Positions 1 to 9,192 of a DNA stretch of 64,000 nt are shown here, in pieces (the first letter of the stretch is position 1; each line of letters starts with the position of its first letter). The notes beneath the pieces were generated by a model. That model saw only the letters and a list, made by a program, of their open reading frames with translations, was not told the DNA's origin and ran no database searches. A program made the position numbers and the translations under genes. The stretch comes from Colwellia ponticola (GTDB taxonomy: Bacteria; Pseudomonadota; Gammaproteobacteria; Enterobacterales; Alteromonadaceae): contig NZ_SZVP01000001.1 in the NCBI RefSeq assembly GCF_005885605.1, positions 1 to 64,000 on the forward strand, given 5' to 3'.

Positions 1-39
1 CAGCGTTCAATCTGAGCCATGATCAAACTCTTCAATTAA
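1..39 (-). rRNA. rrs: 16S ribosomal RNA, 5' end only
   Basis: Read on the minus strand, these bases are the conserved start of bacterial 16S rRNA, including the universal 27F site (AGAGTTTGATCATGGCTCAG). The gene runs out of the left edge, so only about 39 bases are visible. The exact mature 5' end is set by similarity to E. coli and may be off by a base or two. The leader and promoters to its right fit an rRNA operon transcribed leftward. Confidence 0.95.
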
Positions 40-232
40 AAATCGTTTGTGATGTATTCGAAGATAACATCTGCTCAATGAATTCTGTCGTGATACCAAC
101 CGAAGTTGATATCGCATTACATAGTCGCTACCTACCTAACTTTCGTTAAGTAACTATATTTATTTGCATGAACAGTTTTCATTAAGCGTTGTTGTTCTCC
201 CGAAGGAAAACTTATAAAACAGCTTAATGTGA

Positions 233-273
233 GTGTTCACACAAATTGCATGATAACTAATTGTTAAAGAATC
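233..273 (-). promoter_or_regulatory. rRNA leader antitermination region (boxA and boxC)
   Basis: On the minus strand a boxA-like core, TTCTTTAACAA, lies at about 261-273. It is followed by a boxC-like stretch, TTTGTGTGAACACTC, at about 233-247. The order and spacing match the E. coli rrn leader, where boxA recruits the NusB/S10 antitermination complex and the region helps 16S processing. The role is inferred from family knowledge; the motif matches are visible. Confidence 0.7.
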
Positions 274-354
274 TTACTATTAAGTAGTAAGGAGCAACTA
301 ATCACATTCGTTAGTTGCTTGGCTTCGTTGCTGTTGCTCCGAAGCAGGATGCGT

Positions 355-382
355 ATCATACGCTCCCGAGTTTTGATGTCAA
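355..382 (-). promoter_or_regulatory. rRNA operon promoter, proximal (P2-like)
   Basis: Minus-strand -35 TTGACA (377-382) and -10 TATGAT (355-360) are separated by 16 bp, the short spacer typical of rrn promoters. A GC-containing stretch follows the -10. It lies about 320 bases before the 16S start and downstream of a second, stronger promoter. Confidence 0.7.
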
Positions 383-519
383 CGTTTATTTTAAAGTATT
401 TTAAAAACATTTTAAAAGTTCACGTTAAGTTAACAGATTTACCTTAAAAGGTAAGAGATAACCTATCAAAACAGTTCGTTGATGGTTCATTTTGCGTGAA
501 CCCCTTGGAACTGGAGCGC

Positions 520-547
520 ATTATAGAGATTTCAGTTTGTTGGTCAA
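520..547 (-). promoter_or_regulatory. rRNA operon promoter, distal (P1-like)
   Basis: Minus-strand -35 TTGACC (542-547) and a perfect -10 TATAAT (520-525) have a 16 bp spacer. The discriminator after the -10 is GC-rich (GCGCTCC), the feature behind stringent control of rRNA promoters. The DNA just upstream (548-580) is A/T-tract rich and could act as an UP element. Confidence 0.75.
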
Positions 548-660
548 CCTTTTTCTTTCGAAAAAGACTAATACTTTCAGTTATGCGTTTGTTTGCACAG
601 AAAATAAACGCATAATAATAAAAATCATATAAATGTGCCTAGTAATCATTAAGAGTGAGT

Positions 661-690
661 ATAAGGTAAGTGAATTATCACTTACCTTAT
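661..690 (-). terminator. perfect stem-loop between clpB and the rRNA operon
   Basis: Two perfect 13-base arms (ATAAGGTAAGTGA and its complement) flank a 4-base ATTA loop. It starts 34 bases beyond the clpB stop and would separate clpB transcription from the rrn promoters. There is no clear U-tract on the minus-strand side, so it may act as a 3' stabiliser rather than a classic intrinsic terminator. Confidence 0.5.
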
Positions 691-723
691 ACTTTATTTT
701 AGCGTAAAAATATTAACGTAAGC

Positions 724-3300
724 TTACTCGGTAGAGAATATAAGCTCCCCATCGAGAACACTTACCTCAATAATACTGCCTTTAGCAAATTCATTACCAA
801 GAATTTTTTGTGCTAATGGGTTTTCAAGACTTTGCTGAATAACACGTTTAAGTGGTCTTGCACCAAAGAGCGGATCAAAGCCAACAGCAGCAATAAGTGA
901 TAAAGCTTCATCATTTATGACTAAATTAAGTCCTTGCTCTACTAGTCTATCGGTCAACTCTTGAATTTGTATTTTAGCAATTTTCTTAATTTGATCTGCC
1001 ACCAATGGGTGAAATACCACTGACTCGTCAACACGGTTAATAAATTCAGGTTTAAAATGTTGCCCTAATATACTCATGACCTTTGCTTTCATTTCTTCAT
1101 AGCGACTATCGCCAGCATATTCTTGAATAATGTCTGCACCAATATTGGAAGTCATGATAATAACGGTATTTTTAAAGTCTACGGTTCTGCCCTGCCCGTC
1201 TGTTAAACGTCCATCATCAAGTACTTGTAATAAAATATTAAAAACATCAGGATGTGCTTTTTCTATTTCATCAAGTAAAATAACAGAATAAGGTTTTCTG
1301 CGTACCGCTTCAGTTAAGTAACCACCTTCTTCATAACCAACATACCCAGGAGGTGCTCCCACTAAACGTGATACCGAATGTTTCTCCATAAACTCTGACA
1401 TATCAACACGAATAAGTGCCTCTTGAGAATCAAATAAAAACTCAGCCAGTGATTTAGTTAACTCAGTTTTACCAACACCTGTTGGCCCTAAAAATAAGAA
1501 GGAGCCTATAGGTTTTTTAGGATCACTTAAACCTGCACGAGAGCGTCTAATCGCATTAGACACGGACGTTACCGCTTCATCCTGACCAATAACATTCTCG
1601 TGTAAGTTATCTTCCATATGTAATAATTTATCACGCTCCTGCTCCAACATTTTAGCAACAGGTATACCGGTAGCACGACTGAGCACTTCGGCTATTTCAA
1701 CATCGGTAACTTTATTAGCTAATAATGTCATCTCTTGCATTTCTGCTTGGCTAGCTAAATCTAATTGTTTTTCTAACGCAGGTAATGTTCCATACTGTAA
1801 TTCGGACATACGATTTAAATCGCCTGTTCTTCTCGCAGCCTCAAGTTCAAGTCGCGCTTGCTCGAGCTCTTCTTTTATAGTGTGAGCACCATAAAGCGCT
1901 GCTTTTTCTGTGGTCCAAATTTCATCTAATTCATCATACTTTTGCTGATTATCTGTAATTTGTTGAGAGATAATGTCCAAACGCTTAATAGACGCTTCAT
2001 CATCATCTTTTTCTAAGGCTTTTTGTTCAAGCTTTAATTGAATTAAGCGTCGCTCAAGTCTATCAAGATCTTCTGGTTTAGAATCCATTTGTAAACGAAT
2101 ACTTGAAGCCGCCTCGTCAATTAAATCAATCGCTTTATCCGGTAATTGTCTATCACTAATATAGCGATGCGATAATGTTGCCGCCGCGACAATGGCCGGG
2201 TCAGTAATATTTACTGAATGATGTAATTCATAACGCTCTTTTAAACCACGTAAAATAGCAATGGTATCTTCAACACTTGGCTCTTCAACTAACACTTTTT
2301 GAAAACGTCGCTCTAATGCAGCATCTTTTTCTATATACTGGCGATATTCATCAAGCGTTGTAGCACCAACACAGTGTAGGTCACCTCGAGCTAAGGCAGG
2401 TTTTAACATATTACCCGCATCCATGGCACCATCTGATTTACCCGCACCGACCATAGTATGCAGTTCATCAATAAAGAGAATGACTTGCCCTTCTTCTTTT
2501 GCTAATTCACTTAACACCGCTTTTAAACGCTCTTCAAATTCACCTCGATATTTAGCACCAGCAATTAACGCCCCCATATCCAGTGATAAAACGCGTTTAT
2601 TTTTTAAACCTTCCGGTACTTCATGATCAACAATGCGTTGCGCTAACCCTTCAACAATCGCTGTTTTACCAACCCCCGGCTGACCAATAAGTACCGGATT
2701 GTTTTTAGTACGTCGCTGTAATACTTGCAAGGTGCGACGAATTTCATCATCTCGACCAATAACAGGGTCAAGCTTGCCCTGCTCTGCCAACTCAGTTAAA
2801 TCAATCGTATATTTATTTAAGGCTTGACGAACATCTTCTGCATTTTGATCATCCACTTTTTGACCGCCCCTAACGTGTTCAATTGCAGATTTTATACGCT
2901 GTTGATTTGCCCCCAAGTCAGTAAGGATTTTCCCTAATGTGCCTTTATCCTCAATAGCCGCCAGTATAAACATTTCTGATGAAATATATTTGTCCGACAT
3001 TTTTTGAGCATGTTTATCACAAAGGTTTAAAATACGACCTGAGGAAGCTGATAATTGTACATCGCCAGCACTGTCTTCTACTTGAGCAAGCGAGTTTAAC
3101 GCCTCATCAAGTTTTTGACGTAAAGAGAGTACATTGATACCCGCACTTTTTAATAGTGCGATAACTGAATTACCATTTTGGTTTATTAACGCCATCATTA
3201 AATGAATGGGTTCAATGAACTGATGATCTTTACCAAGGGCAAGTGATTGCGCATCGGCAATAGATTCTTGAAATGATTGAGTAAAACGATCTAACCGCAT
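724..3300 (-). CDS. clpB: ATP-dependent disaggregase ClpB
   Basis: ClpB is a hexameric AAA+ chaperone that, with DnaK/DnaJ/GrpE, pulls proteins out of aggregates by threading them through its pore. At 858 residues it is the full family length. It shows an N-terminal Clp repeat domain, a first AAA+ module with Walker A GQPGVGKT near residue 205 and Walker B ILFIDELH, a charged coiled-coil middle domain (about 410-520), and a second AAA+ module with GPTGVGKT near 605 and [11 protein letters not shown]. The ATG has an SD (GGAG) a few bases upstream. A sigma-32 promoter is expected, but no convincing one was found in 3301-3540. Confidence 0.97.
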   Translation of the reverse strand: MRLDRFTQSFQESIADAQSLALGKDHQFIEPIHLMMALINQNGNSVIALLKSAGINVLSLRQKLDEALNSLAQVEDSAGDVQLSASSGRILNLCDKHAQKMSDKYISSEMFILAAIEDKGTLGKILTDLGANQQRIKSAIEHVRGGQKVDDQNAEDVRQALNKYTIDLTELAEQGKLDPVIGRDDEIRRTLQVLQRRTKNNPVLIGQPGVGKTAIVEGLAQRIVDHEVPEGLKNKRVLSLDMGALIAGAKYRGEFEERLKAVLSELAKEEGQVILFIDELHTMVGAGKSDGAMDAGNMLKPALARGDLHCVGATTLDEYRQYIEKDAALERRFQKVLVEEPSVEDTIAILRGLKERYELHHSVNITDPAIVAAATLSHRYISDRQLPDKAIDLIDEAASSIRLQMDSKPEDLDRLERRLIQLKLEQKALEKDDDEASIKRLDIISQQITDNQQKYDELDEIWTTEKAALYGAHTIKEELEQARLELEAARRTGDLNRMSELQYGTLPALEKQLDLASQAEMQEMTLLANKVTDVEIAEVLSRATGIPVAKMLEQERDKLLHMEDNLHENVIGQDEAVTSVSNAIRRSRAGLSDPKKPIGSFLFLGPTGVGKTELTKSLAEFLFDSQEALIRVDMSEFMEKHSVSRLVGAPPGYVGYEEGGYLTEAVRRKPYSVILLDEIEKAHPDVFNILLQVLDDGRLTDGQGRTVDFKNTVIIMTSNIGADIIQEYAGDSRYEEMKAKVMSILGQHFKPEFINRVDESVVFHPLVADQIKKIAKIQIQELTDRLVEQGLNLVINDEALSLIAAVGFDPLFGARPLKRVIQQSLENPLAQKILGNEFAKGSIIEVSVLDGELIFSTE

Positions 3301-3474
3301 TATAATATCTCCTAGCCAATTAGGTGAGTATGCACTGAATACACAGCGATTACATACTTACTATATAGTCTAATGTATAAGGCTGAAATATTATTTTTCA
3401 ATGCTGATCAACAATATCATTGATATAGATCAATAGTTTTCGTTAATCATGATGTTTAGGCTAATTGACTGAAT

Positions 3475-3540
3475 TGAGGTTTAGCTAAAATGTGAAGTGA
3501 GGCTTTAGCTAAGATTTGAAATGAGAGCTTAGCTAACAAC
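3475..3540. repeat. three imperfect tandem repeats of about 23-24 bp
   Basis: A unit built on TGAGG.TTTAGCTAA followed by an A/T/G-rich tail occurs at about 3475, 3498 and 3522. A more decayed fourth copy may lie just before, near 3450. The array sits between clpB and pgeF, directly after the pgeF stop codon. Its function is unknown; TTAGCTAA is itself a palindrome, so each unit carries a short dyad. Confidence 0.6.
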
Positions 3541-4404
3541 TTAACGACGGCAAATAATAGTCGCCATGCGTCCAGTTACTTTTTCTTTTCGATAAGAATA
3601 GTATTTTTCTGTTTGCTGATAGGTACATTCCTCAAGTGCAGCAACTGCCGTAACGCCTAAAGAGGCTAATTGTAATCGCGCGATTAACTGAAGATCAGCA
3701 AGATATTTACCATTAGCTTGCTTTAAAAAAGCAGTATGAAACATCGGGTTTAGTTCCACAAAGGCTTGCTTAACTTCACCACCTATTTCAAAAGCACTAT
3801 GACCAATACACGGGCCAAGCCAAGCAATAAGGGCTGTCGGTTTACTGTGCATTTTATGAATTGTTTTAGCAATAATATTACCCGCTAACGGTCGCCACCC
3901 ACCATGGATTGCCGCAACTTCCTTACCTTCATTATCGGTTAATAAAATAGGTAGGCAGTCTGCCGTCATTATCGCTAACGCAACATTTTTCTCACGGGTA
4001 ATACTGGCATCAGCAGTTATTGGATGATCATTAACCGCAGTGACTTCAACAATGTCACTACCGTGTACTTGCTCAAGCCACTGAATTTTTATGGTTTCAA
4101 TAGCTTGATTATCAACTAACCGTTGCTGGTTAATAAACTGTGTAACAAGCTGACGATTATGGTTAACGCGCTCAGCGTTATCACCAACATGTAACCCTAA
4201 GTTAAAGTGATGATAAGGTGTTTTTTCAGCACAGCTTTTTTTTTGTGCATCTAAGGTCGCCACATCAAAACCAGCACGAGTAGTTTGCACAGCAATCACT
4301 TTATTAGCCAGCGACTGTGCTAAATTACTCGGCCATTTTACCCGCTCAAAAGCAGCGTTGGTAAAGTTAACGTTTTGGTTGTTACAAGTATTCGTCTTGA
4401 GCAT
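3541..4404 (-). CDS. pgeF: peptidoglycan editing factor PgeF (YfiH, laccase-domain family)
   Basis: PgeF removes wrongly built muropeptide precursors (UDP-MurNAc with L-serine in place of L-alanine). The family was earlier called a polyphenol oxidase. The protein carries the conserved histidine/cysteine metal-site motifs, including EQVHGSDI, MTADCLPIL and AAIHGGWRPL. A TTG at 4434 opens the frame, but the ATG at 4404 (287 residues) fits the family better and reduces overlap with rluD to 23 bases. The rluD-pgeF (yfiH) pair followed by clpB is the usual gene order in Gammaproteobacteria, so cotranscription with rluD is likely. Confidence 0.9.
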   Translation of the reverse strand: MLKTNTCNNQNVNFTNAAFERVKWPSNLAQSLANKVIAVQTTRAGFDVATLDAQKKSCAEKTPYHHFNLGLHVGDNAERVNHNRQLVTQFINQQRLVDNQAIETIKIQWLEQVHGSDIVEVTAVNDHPITADASITREKNVALAIMTADCLPILLTDNEGKEVAAIHGGWRPLAGNIIAKTIHKMHSKPTALIAWLGPCIGHSAFEIGGEVKQAFVELNPMFHTAFLKQANGKYLADLQLIARLQLASLGVTAVAALEECTYQQTEKYYSYRKEKVTGRMATIICRR

Positions 4405-5359
4405 TAAGCTTACTGTCTTCTTGTAGTAACTCAACTAGTTCAACAAAATCTTCTGGCAAGTCTGCATGCCAAGTCATTTCTTCGCCTGTTATAGGGTGGA
4501 ACAGAGACAACATAGCGGCATGTAATGCTTGACGCTTAAAGTTACGTAGCTTCATTAATAATGCTGGTGTGGAATTTTTTGGTGGACGAGGACGACCACC
4601 ATAAACCGGGTCGCCAACAAGTGGATGGGTAATATGCGCCATATGAACACGAATTTGATGTGTTCTACCCGTTTCTAAACGTAAGCGTAAACGAGTATGT
4701 AAGCGGTATTTTTCCATCACTCGGTAATGTGTTACTGATGGTCGACCCACAAAAGAGACTGTCATTTGCGTACGTTTGGTAGAATGACGTCCAATAGGTT
4801 CATCAACTAGTCCACCAGCGGTCATTATCCCGTTTGCTATCGCTTCATATTCACGAGTTATCTCACGTAACTGTAGAGCTTCAACGAGATTAGTTTGTGC
4901 TGCTATTGTTTTAGCAACTACCATTAAGCCCGTAGTGTCTTTATCAAGACGATGCACAATACCAGCACGAGGTACTACATTAAGTTCAGGACAATGATGT
5001 AATAAAGCATTAAGTACCGTACCATCTGGGTTACCAGCGCCAGGATGAACAACTAACCCAGCGGGCTTATTTATCACTAAAATATGCTCATCTTCATAAA
5101 CAATATTTAAGGGAATATCTTGTGCTTCAAAACGTATTTCAGCTTCAACCGTGGCATTGATGTCAACCGATTCGCCACCATACATTTTCTCACGAGGGAT
5201 GGTTAGTACTTCTCCATTGACTTGTACTTTTCCGGCTAAAATCCACTCTTTTATTCGCGAACGTGAATAATCAGGAAACATTATCGCTAATGCTTGGTCA
5301 AAACGTTTACCTAAACATGACTCAGGCACTATATCTTTATGTTGGATGATTTCTGACAT
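4382..5359 (-). CDS. rluD: 23S rRNA pseudouridine(1911/1915/1917) synthase
   Basis: RluD makes three pseudouridines in helix 69 of 23S rRNA, needed for normal ribosome assembly and translation. The 325-residue protein has an N-terminal S4 RNA-binding domain (SRIKEWILAGKVQVNG) and the RluA-type catalytic core. The catalytic aspartate lies in HRLDKDTTG, and GRTHQIRVHMAHI follows near the C terminus. Length and motifs match the family. It is divergent from bamD, as in E. coli, and overlaps pgeF downstream. Confidence 0.95.
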   Translation of the reverse strand: MSEIIQHKDIVPESCLGKRFDQALAIMFPDYSRSRIKEWILAGKVQVNGEVLTIPREKMYGGESVDINATVEAEIRFEAQDIPLNIVYEDEHILVINKPAGLVVHPGAGNPDGTVLNALLHHCPELNVVPRAGIVHRLDKDTTGLMVVAKTIAAQTNLVEALQLREITREYEAIANGIMTAGGLVDEPIGRHSTKRTQMTVSFVGRPSVTHYRVMEKYRLHTRLRLRLETGRTHQIRVHMAHITHPLVGDPVYGGRPRPPKNSTPALLMKLRNFKRQALHAAMLSLFHPITGEEMTWHADLPEDFVELVELLQEDSKLNAQDEYL

Positions 5360-5544
5360 TAAATTCTCTTTTAACAGGTTATAAACCTAGCGAAATAATC
5401 AAATTACTATTTGCACTGTGCAAGGTAAGATTGCTAGGGTAGAATGCATATTCTTAAATATACTTAAATATAGAAGCATTTTACCCGTTTACGTGGTCGT
5501 TTGATATTTATTTTAATTAAAACAAAGTAGCGATAATACATTTC

Positions 5545-6318
5545 ATGGCAAAATTTACAGTAAAAATTATTTTAACCGTTCTGGTATTGGCTCTTACGGC
5601 GTGTTCATCTTCTGAAGATGATATAGAAAAAGTACCAGATAAGTCAGCTCAGGCTTTATTTGTCGATGCACGATTTGCTCTTGATAATGGTTTATATCAA
5701 AAAGCTATTCAGATACTTGGCGCCATTGATTCACGTTTTCCGTTTGGCCCAATATCTCACCAAGTACAACTCGATTTAATCTATGCTTATTATAAAAGTG
5801 GCGATGCTGCACAAGGTATTGCGTTAACTGATCGATTTTTGCGTTTAAACCCTAATAATTCAAATATAGATTACGTGTATTATATGCGCGCACTCATTAA
5901 CCTCTCTACCGAAGAAAACTTGTTTCAAGATATGGCTGGCATTGACCGTAGTGATCGCGACCCTGAAGCATCACGAAGTGCCTTTAGAGACTTTAAAAGT
6001 ATCATAACTCAATTTCCAAACAGTAAATATGCTGCTGATGCACGTAAACGTATGATTTCAATTAAGTCTCGATTAGCGCAATATGAGGTTGCCGTTGCTC
6101 AATATTATATAAAACGTGAAGCCTATGCTTCAGCAGCCAACCGTGGTCGTTATATCGTTGAGTATTTTTCACCTAGTCCAGAAGTAGAAACAGCATTAGA
6201 AATAATGATTGAATGTTATGATAAATTAGCACTACAAGACTTAAAGCGTAATGCAATGCTAGTTCTTGCCGCTAACTATCCAGATAATTCATTAGTGAGC
6301 TCAGAGCTCGTTTATTAG
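5545..6318 (+). CDS. bamD: outer-membrane assembly lipoprotein BamD
   Basis: BamD is the essential lipoprotein of the BAM complex that inserts beta-barrel proteins into the outer membrane. The first 20 residues form a lipoprotein signal with lipobox LTAC (Cys20), followed by acidic residues. The rest is tetratricopeptide-like helical repeats (for example ALFVDARFALDNGLYQKAIQIL). At 257 residues it has the normal length. It is transcribed away from rluD, and the shared region 5360-5544 must hold both promoters. Confidence 0.95.
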   Translation: MAKFTVKIILTVLVLALTACSSSEDDIEKVPDKSAQALFVDARFALDNGLYQKAIQILGAIDSRFPFGPISHQVQLDLIYAYYKSGDAAQGIALTDRFLRLNPNNSNIDYVYYMRALINLSTEENLFQDMAGIDRSDRDPEASRSAFRDFKSIITQFPNSKYAADARKRMISIKSRLAQYEVAVAQYYIKREAYASAANRGRYIVEYFSPSPEVETALEIMIECYDKLALQDLKRNAMLVLAANYPDNSLVSSELVY

Positions 6319-6373
6319 CAAAATAGCTCCATGAATAGCTAACCGATAATAACGCGTAACAAACATAAACGTT

Positions 6374-6409
6374 AAAAAAGCTAAGTCACTGTAGTGATTT
6401 AGCTTTTTT
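6374..6409. terminator. bidirectional terminator between bamD and glnB
   Basis: A long hairpin has AAAAAAGCTAAgTCACT on the left, a 2-base loop and AGTGATTTAGCTTTTTT on the right. It carries a T-run on the plus side and an A-run on the other, so it can end both bamD (plus) and glnB (minus). Confidence 0.85.
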
Positions 6410-6467
6410 ATTGGCAGTTTTTATTGAACTTAGTGTCTACTTAAGTAAGACTCTCAGCGATAAATAC

Positions 6468-6806
<339 letters not shown>

Positions 6807-6960
6807 CTATATTGCTCGTCGGTTAAAGTTAAGTTTATTTCTATTATAAAGTTATTACAGCGTGTTTATTACTATTTAGCAATATCCAATTAACTTTTAA
6901 TTTTGTTAAACTACTAAGTCATTTATACTTTAAGCCTTTTGTGCCTCACTAGGAAGTCCC

Positions 6961-7809
6961 ATGGACCAGCAAACCATTACTGCCGAAATTATTGCCGAAA
7001 TGAAAGTGTTACCTAACATTGATATTACCTTTGAAATACAGCGCCGAGTTGCTTTTATTAAAAAGAAACTCCTACAGTCTGGACTCTGTAACCTAGTGTT
7101 AGGGATAAGTGGCGGAGTTGATTCCTTAACTTGTGGTCGCTTAGCTCAACTTGCTATTAATGAGCTAAATGAGCAACATGATAATACTACTAAATACCAG
7201 TTTATCGCCGTACGTCTACCTTATGGCGTTCAAGCTGATGAAGAAGTCGCGCAGCAAGCGCTAGACTTTATTCAACCTACGTATTGTTTAACGACTAATA
7301 TTTTAGTGGGTACCGATGGTATTCATCAAGAAGTTGTCCAGGCAATGAGTAAAGCCGAAATTTTAACCGCAAGTGACGCCAATATAGACTTTTCCAAAGG
7401 TAATGTTAAAGCGAGAGCGCGTATGATGAGCCAATACCATATTGCTGGCATCGTGGGCGGTTTAGTCTTAGGGACTGATCACAGTGCAGAAAATATTACT
7501 GGCTTCTTTACTAAATGGGGTGATGGTGCTTGTGATTTAGCACCTCTTTTTGGCTTGTCAAAAAGACAAGTAAAAGCTATTGCTACAACCTTAGGCGCAC
7601 CAAGCGATTTAGTTGATAAAACACCAACAGCTGATTTAGAAGAACTTGAGCCAGGTAAAACAGATGAAGACGCTTTAGGTATTACTTACGATGAATTAGA
7701 TGATTTTTTAGAAGGTAAGCAAGTTACGAGTGCCGTTCGTGAACACATAATCAATATTTATAAAAAAACACAACATAAAAGACAAGCAATACCTACAATT
7801 TACAACTAA
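6961..7809 (+). CDS. nadE: ammonia-dependent NAD+ synthetase
   Basis: NadE catalyses the last step of NAD+ synthesis, amidating deamido-NAD with ammonia and ATP. The 282-residue protein has the PP-loop ATP motif SGGVDS at residues 50-55, and the acidic loop [16 protein letters not shown] typical of the short, ammonia-only form. No glutaminase domain is present. The ATG is preceded by AGGAAG at good spacing. It stands alone, divergent from glnB. Confidence 0.95.
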   Translation: MDQQTITAEIIAEMKVLPNIDITFEIQRRVAFIKKKLLQSGLCNLVLGISGGVDSLTCGRLAQLAINELNEQHDNTTKYQFIAVRLPYGVQADEEVAQQALDFIQPTYCLTTNILVGTDGIHQEVVQAMSKAEILTASDANIDFSKGNVKARARMMSQYHIAGIVGGLVLGTDHSAENITGFFTKWGDGACDLAPLFGLSKRQVKAIATTLGAPSDLVDKTPTADLEELEPGKTDEDALGITYDELDDFLEGKQVTSAVREHIINIYKKTQHKRQAIPTIYN

Positions 7810-7875
7810 CAACACGTAATAGACACTATAAAAGCCTATTGCTAAGGTATGTATAAACAGTATTGTCCGTTCGCT

Positions 7876-7934
7876 AAATCCATTTTTATTAGCTATGATT
7901 TATTATCTGATCAGCAAATAAAAATGGATTTTTT
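7876..7934 (+). terminator. 15-bp inverted repeat with T-run abutting the pilin start codon
   Basis: AAATCCATTTTTATT (7876-7890) is perfectly complementary to 7917-7931, and a T-run continues straight to the ATG at 7935. It could end nadE transcripts. Because it occupies the space where the next gene's ribosome binding site should be, it may also lower or control translation of that gene. Confidence 0.55.
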
Positions 7935-8555
7935 ATGCATCATACTCATCCACAGTTACCTCACTTTCCCTCAGAATTTATCATAGCGCCTGTTGCTAAT
8001 CATCAAATAGGTATGACTTTGATTAAACTGATGGTGAGCATAGTTATTGTCGCTTTACTTACCACTATCGCCTTGCCAAATTTTAATCACTTTATTGTAC
8101 AATTACGCGTAGACAATGAAATATATCGTCTCACCCGTTTATTACTTATCGCGAGAAATCACGCTATTAGTAGTGAAGACAACGTTATTATTTGCCCCTT
8201 AACAACTGATGGTGTCTGTACGGTAAATTGGTATGAAGAGCTTAGTGTCTTTGTTGACACTAATGGTAACAAACAGTTTGATAGCGCAGATAATGAGGTC
8301 GTTATTGCGACAAAAAGTCGGGTAACATCAGGCGACATCTTAACATTTGCCAAAAACAGAGATAAAATAACTTATCAGGCTACTGGACATTTATTTGGCT
8401 TAAGTAATGGCACCTTAAAATATTGTCCACAAGGGCATAAAAAGAAATCAAGAGCGATTGTTGTCGCACGTTCAGGCAGGTTTTATGCAACAGCAGATAA
8501 TAACAATGATGGTTTTGATGAAACTCGCAGTAATCAAAAGATAGAGTGTGATTAA
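7935..8555 (+). CDS. GspH/FimT-type pseudopilin with Lys at the conserved Glu5
   Basis: The protein (206 residues) has a type IV prepilin N terminus. A 26-residue leader ends in Gly, followed by the hydrophobic helix MTLIKLMVSIVIVALLTTIALPNF. The cut site for prepilin peptidase would be G|MTLIK. The remainder resembles the GspH/FimT minor pseudopilin fold, with paired cysteines. Glu5, needed for subunit assembly in most pilins, is replaced by Lys. No other pilus gene is nearby, so it is a lone minor pilin or a decaying one. The start is uncertain because a hairpin directly precedes it and no clear ribosome binding site is seen. Confidence 0.75.
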   Translation: MHHTHPQLPHFPSEFIIAPVANHQIGMTLIKLMVSIVIVALLTTIALPNFNHFIVQLRVDNEIYRLTRLLLIARNHAISSEDNVIICPLTTDGVCTVNWYEELSVFVDTNGNKQFDSADNEVVIATKSRVTSGDILTFAKNRDKITYQATGHLFGLSNGTLKYCPQGHKKKSRAIVVARSGRFYATADNNNDGFDETRSNQKIECD

Positions 8556-8586
8556 GGCGTTTTGTCTGTAAGTTATTTTACCGATA

Positions 8587-8617
8587 TAAAAAAACCAGCG
8601 ACTTAGCTGGCTTTTTA
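8587..8617. terminator. bidirectional terminator
   Basis: AAAAACCAGC and GCTGGCTTTTT form a short stem around a 6-base loop, with A- and T-runs outside. It sits between the convergent pseudopilin and RRM genes and can end both. Confidence 0.8.
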
Positions 8618-8654
8618 CTTTTCTTACGCTAGAGAGCGTCGCTTAAAGAATCAA

Positions 8655-8891
8655 TTACTGAGCGACTTTCACGCGGATTTTATTTTTAGCCACTCTAGTT
8701 TCATGTAAACTAGCTAAAGCTGCTTTGGCTTCTGTATCATTAGGCATGACAACAAAGCCAAACCCCTTAGATTTAGCAGTAGCGCTATCTAAAACTAAGC
8801 TACATTCTGTAACTGAGCCATGAGCAGAAAATAAAATACGAAGCTCTTGCTCCGTTGTAGAGCGAGAAAGGTTACGAACTAAAAGTTTCAT
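8655..8891 (-). CDS. small RRM-domain RNA-binding protein
   Basis: A 78-residue protein consists of a single RNA recognition motif. RNP2 is LLVRNL (residues 3-8) and RNP1 is KSKGFGFV (about 41-48), with the aromatic residues that stack on RNA bases. Stand-alone RRM proteins of this kind occur in marine Gammaproteobacteria and cyanobacteria, and in cyanobacteria several are cold induced. A cold-related role here is an inference. It is a single-gene unit with its own terminator. Confidence 0.85.
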   Translation of the reverse strand: MKLLVRNLSRSTTEQELRILFSAHGSVTECSLVLDSATAKSKGFGFVVMPNDTEAKAALASLHETRVAKNKIRVKVAQ

Positions 8892-9192
8892 AATAAACCA
8901 TTAAATTGTTATTTATCGTCAATTATCTCACAGTTTGCTAATAGACCAAGAGATATTATGCATTTAAGTTAAAGTTTTTCGGTCACATCTAGGCCTAAAG
9001 TGATCTGCTTATTGATCTGCTTATAAAGTAAGAGAAGCGGTAAAAATAATCGCCAAAATATCAATAAGCTCTCATAAGCTCTAATGATGTATTAATATTT
9101 TATTGTGTCTTTATTGATTTAAATCTTTCAATACAACAAGTAGATGAGGTATATATATAGTAGCTTACTATCCTACTGAGGCATAAATTTGT
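8892..9192. other. divergent intergenic region, no gene seen
   Basis: This spans the starts of the RRM gene (minus) and the chemoreceptor (plus), so it must contain both promoters. A 12-base direct repeat (GATCTGCTTATT-like) lies at about 9001-9024. I see no RNA gene or conserved ORF. Confidence 0.5.

Noticed and set aside
3301-3474. Sigma-32 heat-shock promoter for clpB
   Set aside because: A TTGAA-like -35 can be found on the minus strand, but there is no acceptable CCCCAT-type -10 at the right distance.
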